From the NCBI GenBank assembly GCA_011620705.1, contig WOYR01000269.1, positions 1 through 5,408 on the forward strand: a stretch of 5,408 nt of DNA, read 5' to 3'. The stretch comes from Microbacteriaceae bacterium (GTDB lineage Bacteria > Actinomycetota > Actinomycetes > Actinomycetales > Microbacteriaceae). Below the pieces are notes generated by a model. The model saw only the letters and a program-made list of their open reading frames with translations, was not told the DNA's origin and did no database searches. Both the position numbers and the translations under genes were made by a program. Position 1 is the stretch's first letter; each line of letters begins with the position of its first letter. Positions 1-5,408 of the stretch are shown here, in pieces.

Positions 1-168
1 TATCCTTTCCCTTTCCTTTGGTCATACGACCGTCCGATGTCACCGGTCAACCGCGCGTGCGGATGCCCAGCCAGGCCACAGACGGGCGACTCCATGAGTG
101 CTGCCCTGAGAACGCCGAGGCCGTGTCGCCCTGGCCGCCGGCACTCTGCGCACGGCGGACCGGCGTAA
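1..168. other. No assignable gene; left contig edge
   Basis: All six frames were read by eye and none gives a convincing protein. The stretch opens with a pyrimidine-rich run (about 3-18). A plus-strand frame from ATG 94 leads towards the HicB relic but is closed by TAA at 166-168. A second plus frame (113-170) reads ...TADRRN just before the relic, which resembles the ADRRYSG-type linker that often precedes the HicB ribbon-helix-helix domain. This segment may therefore hold the frameshifted middle of the same gene. That is a guess from memory of the family. Confidence 0.4.
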
Positions 169-294
169 CCTCGCCGCGGCCGGCTCAACCTCCGGGTGCC
201 GGCTTCCCTCCACAGGAAGCTGGCGTTCGAGGCGGTACAAAATCAGCTCAGCCTGAACGCCTACGCAACTGAGCTTCTTGGACGGACCGCGATT
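169..294 (+). pseudogene. HicB-type antitoxin relic (C-terminal ribbon-helix-helix domain)
   Basis: The plus frame from 169 to the TAG at 292-294 reads RLNLRVPASLHRKLAFEA (from 181) and continues ...LSLNAYATELLGRTAI. This is the classic pattern of the Arc-like ribbon-helix-helix domain at the C-terminus of HicB-family antitoxins: GR-LNLRVP forms the DNA-contacting strand, SLHRKLA-EA is helix 1, and SLNAYATELL is helix 2. In the family this domain dimerises and binds the operator of the toxin-antitoxin operon, while an N-terminal partial RNase-H-like fold neutralises the HicA toxin. That N-terminal half is not recognisable here, the frame is blocked by TAA at 166-168, and no HicA lies downstream. 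It is best read as a degraded fragment. An alternative is a short standalone ribbon-helix-helix protein with an unrecognised start; I see no start codon with a ribosome binding site for one. Confidence 0.7.
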
Positions 295-344
295 TAGCTG
301 GCCGGTTGAGCGTGACGACTGGCGCCGCCGACACTGGGTTCCGG

Positions 345-1219
345 CTAGCCGGACGAGCTGTGCGGTGACCGCGTCAAGGAGGCCGTCGACGATCGCCGTT
401 TCCGAGGCCGTTTTGCCGTCGTTATGGAGCAGCCGGTGGGAAGCCAATCCTTGATTTCTGGCGGGGCGTGCCTCCAGTCAACCGACCTGAGTTGTCGGAA
501 ACCAGTCGCTCCTTTCCTCGGCGGCTGACACGGGGGGCCTGCATCTGACCACCTGAGAAGCCATACCGACTCCGAGTTGAGTAGAGCAAGAGGGAGGCCC
601 ACTTCGTCGATCTCGGAAGTGCTCGACACCGTGTCGACGTCCAGCAGGACCCGGATGTCTCGGGCGACCTGATCCCCACCCCATCGAAGTCCTGTGTAGG
701 CGAGCAGCCGGATCAGGGTGCCGTGCGGTCCGTCTTGCCGGGCGAGAAGTTCGACTTGGGAATGGGTGGAATGGGTGAGGTAGGTGCGGCGCTTGTGTCG
801 CTTGCGGGGAAGCTTGACGCCGCGCGCCGGGTTGTCGCTGAGTCGTTCGTCTCGGACGGCGACGTCGAGGATCCCGTTCAGGACTCCCGTGACTCTGACG
901 ACACTGGATCTGCCAGCGCCTTCGGCTTCGACCTCGTGGTTGGGGCGGTGCCCTCGATCAGTTTCCCGATCCACGCCTGGATGTCGCTGTGGCGGATCCG
1001 TCGCACTGGAACATCGCCCCAGCGAGGTTCGGCCCACACCCGCCAAGCGCCCTCGAGCGGCGCCCACGAGGACGGCTTCAGATGCACCTGCGCGGCAAGC
1101 CACGCAGGGCCGAGCTGCCCGACCGTGATGCGAGCCTCCTCCGGAGAGACGTAGACGCCCCGGCTCACGTCGACGGTCACGGACGCCAGGAACTCCGTGG
1201 CGCTCCCCGGCCCGGTCAT
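345..1219 (-). pseudogene. Decayed phage tyrosine recombinase (integrase)
   Basis: Site-specific integrase of a prophage or integrative element, now broken. Starting at ATG 1219, the first frame gives the end of the arm/linker region (TEFLASVTVDVSRGVYVSPE) and the SAM-like core-binding domain (ITVGQLGPAWLAAQVHLKPS, then PRWGDVPVRRI and SDIQAWIGKLIEG). This frame hits a stop at 878-880. The homology continues in another minus frame from roughly 920: SSVVRVTGVLNGILDVAVRD, ERLSDNPARGVKLPRK, then YLTHS and LIRLLAYTGLRWG. The last carries the first catalytic Arg (codon at 684-686). After this the match fades, although a short piece near 430-500 in the first frame (GRLTGGTPRQKSRIGFPP) resembles the usual GTPKT-x-SRxVPLP segment. 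No HxLRH motif or catalytic Tyr is found in any minus frame down to position 1, and the usual 40-50 N-terminal residues are missing. The left boundary is approximate. The gene runs opposite to the other island genes. Confidence 0.85.
760..777. repeat. 9-bp perfect tandem duplication inside the integrase relic
   Basis: GAATGGGTG occurs twice back to back (760-768 and 769-777). On the coding (minus) strand it produces YLTHSTHSQVE, where integrases of this family normally read YLTH-x-QV. It is thus an in-frame three-residue insertion at the entrance to the catalytic domain, most simply explained by replication slippage. Confidence 0.85.
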
Positions 1220-1289
1220 GTCCTCCTCGGCGGGAAGCGTCAGCCAGGCAAAGGGATGGTGACTCTCTCGTTTCCTCGCTTACCAGGCG

Positions 1290-1295
1290 TATAAT
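1290..1295 (+). promoter_or_regulatory. Candidate -10 box of the XRE/nucleotidyltransferase operon
   Basis: A perfect TATAAT stands out in an otherwise GC-rich region, 31 bases upstream of the chosen GTG start. Transcription would begin near 1302 and give a leader of about 24 nt holding only the Shine-Dalgarno. No good -35 hexamer lies 16-19 bases upstream (the best is around 1267-1272, CTCGTT), so the promoter may be weak, activator-assisted or controlled by the HTH protein itself. The last point is inference. Confidence 0.55.
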
Positions 1296-1312
1296 GGCGT
1301 AAAGATCATATT

Positions 1313-1320
1313 GGAGGTGA
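1313..1320 (+). promoter_or_regulatory. Strong Shine-Dalgarno that fixes the HTH start
   Basis: GGAGGTGA is complementary to the 16S rRNA 3' end and sits five bases before GTG 1326. This excludes the in-frame TTG at 1311, which overlaps the site itself. Confidence 0.8.
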
Positions 1321-1325
1321 TTGCT

Positions 1326-1901
1326 GTGACCTCGGGGACGTTGGTGCGGGCCGCGCGGAAGAGTCGCGGCTTCACCCAGAAGCAGCTGGCGCATCGGACT
1401 GGAATCGATCAGGCTCGGGTGTCACGTGCAGAGAGCGGGAGTGAGGATCTGCGATCGGGAACGGTGGACCGCCTCCTCGCCGGCGCCGGGCACCGTCTAT
1501 ACGCGGCACCCACCAGACGAGACGACGCTGCCGCCATCGCGCCGCAGATTCGGTCGAGCCTGGAGGCCGGTGACCGTTCGCTTGCGCTGCGGTACCTTAT
1601 CCAACTCAACGACAACCTCCTCTCCGAGAAGGGCATCATCCGAGGGGTTCTCGCTGTTGCGGAGCCCGAGCTCGTTGGTCAGAAGGTGTGGGACGCGGCG
1701 ATTGCCGGTTTGGTGGCGTGGCGTCTGAACGAGGAACGAGTTCCATTGCCGGCGTGGGTGAACGATCCCCGCCGCATCCTCGATCGAACTCGCGTCTTGC
1801 GAGTTGATCCCGCTGACCCAGAGCCCACCCGCGCCGACGTACCGCGCGAGCTGCTGGAGCATGGCGTTCTGGCGTGGGAAGACACCTTCGCTAGCGTGTG
1901 A
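1326..1901 (+). CDS. XRE-family HTH protein, likely antitoxin/repressor of the adjacent nucleotidyltransferase
   Basis: A 191-residue cytoplasmic protein. Residues 6-57 form a Cro/C1-type helix-turn-helix: LVRAARKSRGFTQKQLA, then the recognition-helix region TGIDQARVSRAESGS, then TVDRLLAGAGHRLYA. The remaining 130 or so residues are mostly helical (ALRYLIQLNDNLLSEKG, VWDAAIAGLVAWRLNEE). They end in a block, PLPAWVNDPRRILDR...LLEHGVLAWEDTFASV. This resembles the C-terminus, with a P-x-W-x(4)-R-x-LDR motif and a closing GVLIDE-like strand, of actinobacterial XRE proteins that I recall being encoded beside AbiEii- or DUF6036-like nucleotidyltransferases. The start is GTG 1326, five bases after GGAGGTGA. 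The stop is separated from the next GTG by a single base, so the two genes are almost certainly translationally coupled. Known pairs of this kind behave as toxin-antitoxin or abortive-infection modules with an autoregulating antitoxin; that role here is inferred. No lesion is visible. Confidence 0.82.
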   Translation: MTSGTLVRAARKSRGFTQKQLAHRTGIDQARVSRAESGSEDLRSGTVDRLLAGAGHRLYAAPTRRDDAAAIAPQIRSSLEAGDRSLALRYLIQLNDNLLSEKGIIRGVLAVAEPELVGQKVWDAAIAGLVAWRLNEERVPLPAWVNDPRRILDRTRVLRVDPADPEPTRADVPRELLEHGVLAWEDTFASV

Positions 1902-1902
1902 C

Positions 1903-2481
1903 GTGACCCTCTTCGACCGCGACCAACTCATTGACGCCCTCGGCGAACTCGTAACCGAGCTCCGCGCGGATGGGCAGAGGGTCGGCATCCGCTTGGTCGG
2001 CGGTGCAGCACTCGCGCTTCGCTATTTCGATCGCCGAAGCACCGAAGATCTCGACGCTCTCCACGTCCGACCCGGCACCGACCAGGTAGTCGCTCAAGCC
2101 GCGGACCGCATCGCAGACCGGCGAGGATGGGATCACGGGTGGCTCAACTTCACAGTCACCGAAACCGCGGCCGAACCACAATGGGGTCGTCCGGTCGCCT
2201 GGCAGACGATTCACGACGATGGCATCGTCGTGGTCCAGGTCGCGAGCTCCGGTGCGTTACTCGCGATGAAACTTCGCGCCAATCGCCCGGGCCGCGACAC
2301 CGACGATATTCGTCAGCTGCTCGCGATCTGTGGCGTCAGCTCCGTCGAACAAGCCGACAATCTATACGCCGATTTCTACCCGGGTGAAGCTCTCTCGCAG
2401 CGGGCGTGGAACATGGTCGTGGCGATCTTCGCCGACGCCCCCCTTTCCGAACCGGACCCACCACCACCTTTCGCGCTGTAG
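1903..2481 (+). CDS. Nucleotidyltransferase of the DUF6036/AbiEii-like kind, likely toxin of the pair
   Basis: A 192-residue protein with the marks of a minimal nucleotidyltransferase fold. There is an N-terminal helix (DQLIDALGELVTELRADG), then IRLVGGAALALRY with the Gly-Gly substrate-loop motif at 33-34. Next comes RRSTEDLDAL, with the D-x-D metal-binding pair at Asp49 and Asp51. Further on are strand-like IVVVQVASSGALLAMKLRA and NRPGRDTDDIRQLLA (122-142), matching the K-x-x-A-x-R-x-x-D-x-x-D helix typical of DUF6036/AbiEii relatives. Such enzymes transfer nucleotides to RNA (for example MenT toxins onto tRNA 3' ends) or to proteins; the target here is unknown. GTG 1903 is preferred because it begins one base after the upstream stop. 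An in-frame ATG at 1861 would overlap the HTH gene and has a Shine-Dalgarno-like GGAG only one base away. The C-terminus is a proline run (PDPPPPFAL). Frame and motifs are intact. Confidence 0.8.
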   Translation: MTLFDRDQLIDALGELVTELRADGQRVGIRLVGGAALALRYFDRRSTEDLDALHVRPGTDQVVAQAADRIADRRGWDHGWLNFTVTETAAEPQWGRPVAWQTIHDDGIVVVQVASSGALLAMKLRANRPGRDTDDIRQLLAICGVSSVEQADNLYADFYPGEALSQRAWNMVVAIFADAPLSEPDPPPPFAL

Positions 2482-2503
2482 CCGCCTTCTGCCCCAGGGC
2501 GGC
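2481..2503 (+). terminator. Short GC hairpin after the nucleotidyltransferase gene
   Basis: GCCGCC (2481-2486) pairs with GGCGGC (2498-2503) across an 11-base loop. A competing inner hairpin GCCC-CA-GGGC (2491-2500) is also possible. No T-run follows (ATTATCTC), so this is a weak intrinsic terminator at best and may only attenuate read-through into the broken ATPase gene 30 bases further on. Confidence 0.35.
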
Positions 2504-2532
2504 ATTATCTCTGCCAAGGACGGAGTCCCAAA

Positions 2533-3367
2533 ATGAGCAGCCCCACTCCCCGTTTCGGTATCGCGATCAACCGCGGTGTCGATCACGTCGAGGTGACGTT
2601 CACGCCCCAACACGGCGCTCCTTCCGGCGTTGTCTGGTACGTCGCGACGCTGGTTGACGGCATCGCCATGTCCGGCGACGGATTCGACTACGGCGACGTG
2701 ACCGAGGCGATCACGACAGTGTTCTACGTTCTACGACTCCGATCGGGTCGACGCCTCGTCGATCACGACTCCGAACCCGCTCGGAGTCGTTCGCGGGACG
2801 ACTGTCGCCGTGTTCCTCACCTGGAACGCTGAGGGCGGCGAGATGCTCGCCGTGGGCGCGGAAGGCCCGCTCGGCGAGGCAGGATTCGAGCTCCGCGAGG
2901 TGACCGACACGGCCGAGGCACTGGCGTTCCTCGCCGCGTCGGGGGACGACGCGACGACCGCGTTCTTCACCGAACTCGGCATTGCCGGATTTCGCGGCTT
3001 CGCCGAGATGCGCACATTGCGCCTCGCGCGACCCAACGGCGAAGAAGGATCGGGCCTGACGTTCCTCGTCGGGGCCAACAACAGCGGCGAATCAACGTTC
3101 ATTGAGGCGCTCCACTCGATCGCCCGCGGGCGCGCGCAACGAGACATCGACTTCCCTCAGCTCCGGCGACATCGCGACCTCGACGAGGTGACGATGACCC
3201 TTCGGCGGAGCGACGGTCGCGTCCTTCAGGTCAAGCGCCTTCGCAGGCCTGAGTTGGTAGGAGTCGACTCGATCAGCCTGGCCGCTCTTGTTGGACGTGC
3301 CAGCGTCAGCGTGAGAAGAGCAGGATTCGCACCTCGAAGATCTGCCGCACCTCGTCATCGCTGGTAA
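2533..3367 (+). pseudogene. Broken AAA ATPase (OLD/RecF-like N-terminal part) with an unrecognised N-terminal extension
   Basis: ATG 2533 follows GGAG (2522-2525) by seven bases. Codons 1-65 end at ...TTVFY. A 7-bp tandem duplication then shifts the frame, and the original frame stops near 2830. Deleting one repeat copy joins Y65 to DSDRVDASSITTPNPLG... and yields about 275 residues. Residues 1 to about 144 match nothing I recognise; they look soluble, with alternating strands, and a helix (DTAEALAFLAASGDD) near the end. From about 145 the sequence is the start of an SMC/OLD-type ATPase: ELGIAGFRGFAEMRTLRLA, GLTFLVGANNSG-E-ST, then FIEALHSIARG. The Walker A motif (residues 178-186, bases 3071-3097) has Glu where Lys is required. 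The rest of the ATPase (Walker B, signature, any TOPRIM) is absent. The frame runs to a stop at 3365-3367, and its last 20 or so residues are antisense of the MaoC gene, so the authentic sequence probably ends between about 3245 and 3305. In the family these ATPases often act in phage defence or DNA repair. Confidence 0.78.
2722..2735. repeat. 7-bp perfect tandem duplication that frameshifts the ATPase gene
   Basis: TTCTACG at 2722-2728 is repeated immediately at 2729-2735. Since 7 is not a multiple of 3, the second copy shifts the frame. Removing it restores ...TVFYDSDRVDASS... and a continuous frame through the ATPase domain. Confidence 0.9.
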
Positions 3368-3743
3368 GCGTCTCGATCTTCAGGACCGCACTGCCGCGGC
3401 CAGGGTCGGTCCTGGACGCTCTCACGGATTGGACGACCGTGCGCACGTGAAGGCGATCGCCGGCCCGCGTGGGTGTCGGCCACGACAGTTGCCCCCCTGC
3501 TCCGATGATGCCTCCGGCGATGTCGGGCCCCTCCGTCACGAGTAGCCGCATCGTGATCGCGGCCGTGTGCCATCCGCTTGCCGCCAATCCGCGGAAGAAG
3601 CTGTCTCGCGCCGCGTCCGGATCCAGGTGGAACGGTTGCGGGTCGAACTGCTCAGCGAAGGCGATGATGTCCCGCTCGGTGATTGTCACCTCGCCCGACA
3701 CGAACTCCGTTCCGACCTCGACATCTTCCAGATGAAGCTTCAT
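3306..3743 (-). CDS. MaoC-like dehydratase (single hot-dog domain)
   Basis: A 145-residue protein of the MaoC/(R)-specific enoyl-CoA hydratase superfamily, which adds or removes water on acyl-CoA or related thioester substrates in the cytosol. Visible features: the N-terminal strand MKLHLEDVEVGTEF, and ITERDIIAFAEQFDPQPFHLD carrying the hydratase-2 signature with Asp34 and His39 as the expected catalytic pair. Next is GLAASGWHTAAITMRLL, the central hot-dog helix region, followed by GGQLSWPTPTRAGDRLHVRT and the closing strands AVLKIETLTSDD and QIFEVRILLF. Length is normal for a single-domain member, which works as a dimer. ATG 3743 is chosen because it begins at the family N-terminus and has GGAG about ten bases upstream; an in-frame TTG at 3779 would add 12 poorly conserved residues. 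It is divergent from the hydrolase at 3905 and convergent with the truncated ATPase. The exact substrate cannot be read from the sequence. Confidence 0.88.
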   Translation of the reverse strand: MKLHLEDVEVGTEFVSGEVTITERDIIAFAEQFDPQPFHLDPDAARDSFFRGLAASGWHTAAITMRLLVTEGPDIAGGIIGAGGQLSWPTPTRAGDRLHVRTVVQSVRASRTDPGRGSAVLKIETLTSDDEVRQIFEVRILLFSR

Positions 3744-3904
3744 GGGCTCATTCTCCGGGTGCGCTGGCTGAGACGGCAATCCGAAACAGTTATGAGGCGC
3801 CGAGGACGTTTCGCGGGCATCCTTCGTGAGTCTCGTCGCTGAATGGCACTTGGGTTATAGAGTTGATGTGGCCCGTTACTCATGGAAGCGCAAGGGAGCG
3901 GTTC
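3744..3904. promoter_or_regulatory. Divergent intergenic region between the MaoC and hydrolase genes
   Basis: These 161 bases separate two divergent starts and must hold promoters in both directions. The AT-richest part is around 3850-3870 (GGTTATAGAGTTGA), which could supply a -10 for the plus-strand hydrolase. Facing it, TATAAC (3853-3858, minus strand) could serve the dehydratase. Neither has a clear -35, and I see no convincing inverted repeat for a regulator. Confidence 0.35.
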
Positions 3905-5384
3905 ATGGCGAGTGAGATCATTGTTGAGAAGAACGTGATGGTCCACATGCGGGACGGCGTCCTGCCCGCAACGGACATCTACCGCCCGGCGGACGCTGGG
4001 CCGCTGCCCGCAATCGTGCAGCGGACGCCCTACGACAAGGAGGGCGTGGCGCTACGCAACTTCGCCTTCGAGGTCATGCGCGCCGTCCAGGCCGGATACG
4101 TGTGCGTCGTGCAGGATACCCGCGGGCGCTACCTGTCTGAGGGGGAGTTCAACCCGTTCTTCGACGAGGGACGCGACGGCTTCGACACCGTTGCCTGGGT
4201 GGCCCGGCAGCCGTGGTGCGACGGCAGCGTCGGCATGGCGGGCGGCTCGTACTTCGGCGCGACGCAGTGGCGCGCCGCAAGCGAGAGTCCCGAGGCGCTG
4301 AAGGCGATGGTGCCCTTCGTCACCGCTGCCGACTACCACGAGGGCTGGGCCTACCAGGGCGGCGCGTTCGAACTCGGCTTCAACCTCCAGTGGACGCTCT
4401 TCTTTCTCGCCACGGGCGAGCTCGCCCGCGGGATCGCGAAGGGCGACGCCGATCCCGGCGAGTTCGGTGCGCTGATTGCTGCCATCAACGACAACGACGC
4501 GCTGTTCGGGCGCCTCCCGCTGACTGACTTGCCGCTGCTGAAGAAGCTCGCGCCGTATTACCTCGACTGGCTCGATCACCCAAGTTACGATGACTACTGG
4601 AAGGCGATCGCGCCGAAAGAGTCGCATAGCAAGATCACCATTCCGACGCTCAATATCGGCGGCTGGTACGACCTATTCCTCGGCGGCACGATCGCCAACT
4701 TCGTCGCGATGAAGGACAAGGGTGCGCAGCTGCTTATCGGCCCGTGGTCGCACGGCGAAACGACCGGCTGGTTCAGCGACCGCTCGTACGGCTTCCTCGC
4801 TAACTATGCCGCGCTCGATCCGACCGCGATCCACGTGCGCTGGTTCGACCGCTACTTGAAGGGCATCGATAACGGCGTGGACGCCGCAGCGCCCGTACGG
4901 CTCTTCGTTATGGGCATCGACCAGTGGCGAGACGAGCAGGACTGGCCGCTGCCCGACACTCACTTCACGCCCTGGTACCTTCGCGCGGGCGGCGCGCTCT
5001 CGACGGAGGTGCCCGGCGACGAGGACCCGAGCAGCTACGACTACGACCCTGCTAACCCGGTGCCTACCTGTGGCGGACCGACGTTCCTGCCCGGCCTATT
5101 CATCGCCGCCAACGCTGGTCCGCGCGACCAGCGCGCGATCGGCGAGCGCGCCGACGTGCTCACGTTCCAGACCGAGCCACTCATGAAGGACACCGAGGTC
5201 ACCGGCCCGATCGAGCTCGTCCTTTACGCGTCGTCGTCGGCCCGGGACACCGATTTCACCGGCAAGCTGGTCGACGTCCATCCCGACGGCCGCGCCGAGC
5301 ACCTGACCGATGGCATCCTGCGTGCCCGCTACCGCAACTCGATGAGCGCGCCCGAAATGCTTACCCCTGGCGAGGTCTACGAAC
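3905..5384 (+). CDS. CocE/NonD-family serine hydrolase (peptidase S15-like), 3' partial
   Basis: An alpha/beta-hydrolase of the cocaine esterase / X-Pro dipeptidyl-peptidase family; members cleave esters, amides or beta-lactam acyl groups. ATG 3905 lies six bases after AGGGAG (3893-3898). 493 genuine codons are present. In order: the N-terminal strand VMVHMRDGVLPATDIYRP; RTPYDK with Tyr43 at the oxyanion position known from CocE; VVQDTRGRYLSEGEF; the nucleophile elbow GMAGGSYFGATQW with Ser115; a helical cap region (about 145-240); IPTLNIGGWYDLF with the acid Asp256; LLIGPWSHG with His283; VRWFDRYLKG; and the jelly-roll PepX_C domain from about 330 (PVRLFVMGIDQWRDEQDWP). The catalytic triad is complete. 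No signal peptide or membrane segment is visible, so it is probably cytosolic. The frame is still open at the contig end. The last genuine codon is GAA 5381-5383 (LTPGEVYE); the following in-frame residues are adapter-derived. Full-length relatives are about 550-600 residues. The substrate is unknown. Confidence 0.92.
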
Positions 5385-5408
5385 CTGTCTCTTATACAAC
5401 TCTGACGC
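5385..5408. other. Sequencing adapter (Nextera/Tn5 mosaic end) at the contig end
   Basis: The final 24 bases read CTGTCTCTTATACA-AC-TCTGACGC. The Nextera read-through adapter is the same except for CA in place of the central AC, so 22 of 24 positions agree. The first 19 bases correspond to the Tn5 mosaic end and the last five (GACGC) to the read-2 adapter. This is library-preparation sequence, not genome, and it adds false residues to the hydrolase reading frame. Confidence 0.93.

Noticed and set aside
3..18. Pyrimidine-rich run at the left contig edge
   Set aside because: Too short and without associated features; no function can be supported.
18..272. 84-codon plus-strand frame at the left edge
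   Set aside because: Low-complexity Pro/Arg/Ala composition typical of a GC-rich off-frame reading. The real signal here is the HicB tail in a different plus frame.
40..447. 135-codon minus-strand frame
   Set aside because: The start (GKTASETAIVDGLLDAVTAQLVRLAG) looks somewhat protein-like, but the rest is Arg-rich off-frame sequence antisense to the HicB relic. I recognise no family.
1291..1312. Inverted repeat ATAATG...CATATT as an operator for the HTH protein
   Set aside because: Only four of six arm positions are complementary, and AT-rich promoter sequence easily gives this by chance.
1311..1325. TTG at 1311 as start of the HTH gene
   Set aside because: It overlaps the GGAGGTGA Shine-Dalgarno that is correctly spaced for GTG 1326.
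345..1394. Continuous 349-codon minus-strand frame as one intact protein
   Set aside because: Only its middle part (about 690-920) reads as integrase. The N-terminal third is out of frame with the true integrase start at 1219, and the C-terminal part lacks catalytic motifs.
4052..4627. 191-codon minus-strand frame inside the hydrolase
   Set aside because: It is the antisense shadow of the CocE-family gene, whose plus frame has a full catalytic triad and family-typical motifs.
1..5408. tRNA genes, att core repeats, CRISPR arrays, riboswitches
   Set aside because: I looked on both strands and found no cloverleaf with a TTCGA-type arm, no spaced direct repeats and no recognisable riboswitch core. 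A tRNA attachment site for the integrase may lie beyond the left edge.

Overview
The window is GC-rich (well above 60% by eye). It looks like one end of a contig from an uncultured or draft-genome bacterium, most likely an actinobacterium. That guess rests on GC content, GTG starts, the integrase type (TGLRWG-type phage integrase common in Actinobacteria) and the XRE/DUF6036-like gene pair; no marker gene fixes the taxonomy. The last 24 bases match the Nextera (Tn5) sequencing adapter almost exactly, so real genomic sequence ends at about 5384.

Left part (1-1325): a graveyard of mobile-element genes. A small plus-strand relic (169-294) encodes the ribbon-helix-helix tail of a HicB-type antitoxin. 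Facing it on the minus strand is a decayed phage tyrosine recombinase (about 1219 down to 345). The integrase is frameshifted, carries a 9-bp in-frame tandem duplication, and lacks its N-terminal arm-binding part and the C-terminal catalytic residues.

Middle (1290-2481): an apparently intact two-gene plus-strand operon with its own TATAAT box and strong Shine-Dalgarno. The first gene encodes an XRE helix-turn-helix protein with a conserved-looking C-terminal domain. One base after its stop comes a small nucleotidyltransferase of the DUF6036/AbiEii-like kind. This has the layout of a nucleotidyltransferase toxin-antitoxin or phage-defence pair.

Then (2533-3367): a broken gene in the same direction with its own ribosome binding site. 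Removing one copy of a 7-bp tandem duplication (TTCTACG x2, 2722-2735) rejoins two reading frames into one protein. It would have about 145 unrecognised N-terminal residues followed by the start of an OLD/RecF-like AAA ATPase. The Walker A lysine is replaced by Glu, and the gene is cut off shortly after the Walker A region, where it runs into the neighbouring gene. Three independent lesions make it a pseudogene.

Right part (3306-5384): ordinary-looking metabolic genes. A minus-strand MaoC-like hot-dog dehydratase (3306-3743) is divergent from a plus-strand CocE/NonD-family serine hydrolase (3905 to the contig end, C-terminus missing). The simplest reading is a decaying integrative or defence island (1 to about 3300) abutting chromosomal genes, with the XRE/nucleotidyltransferase pair as the only part of the island still intact.
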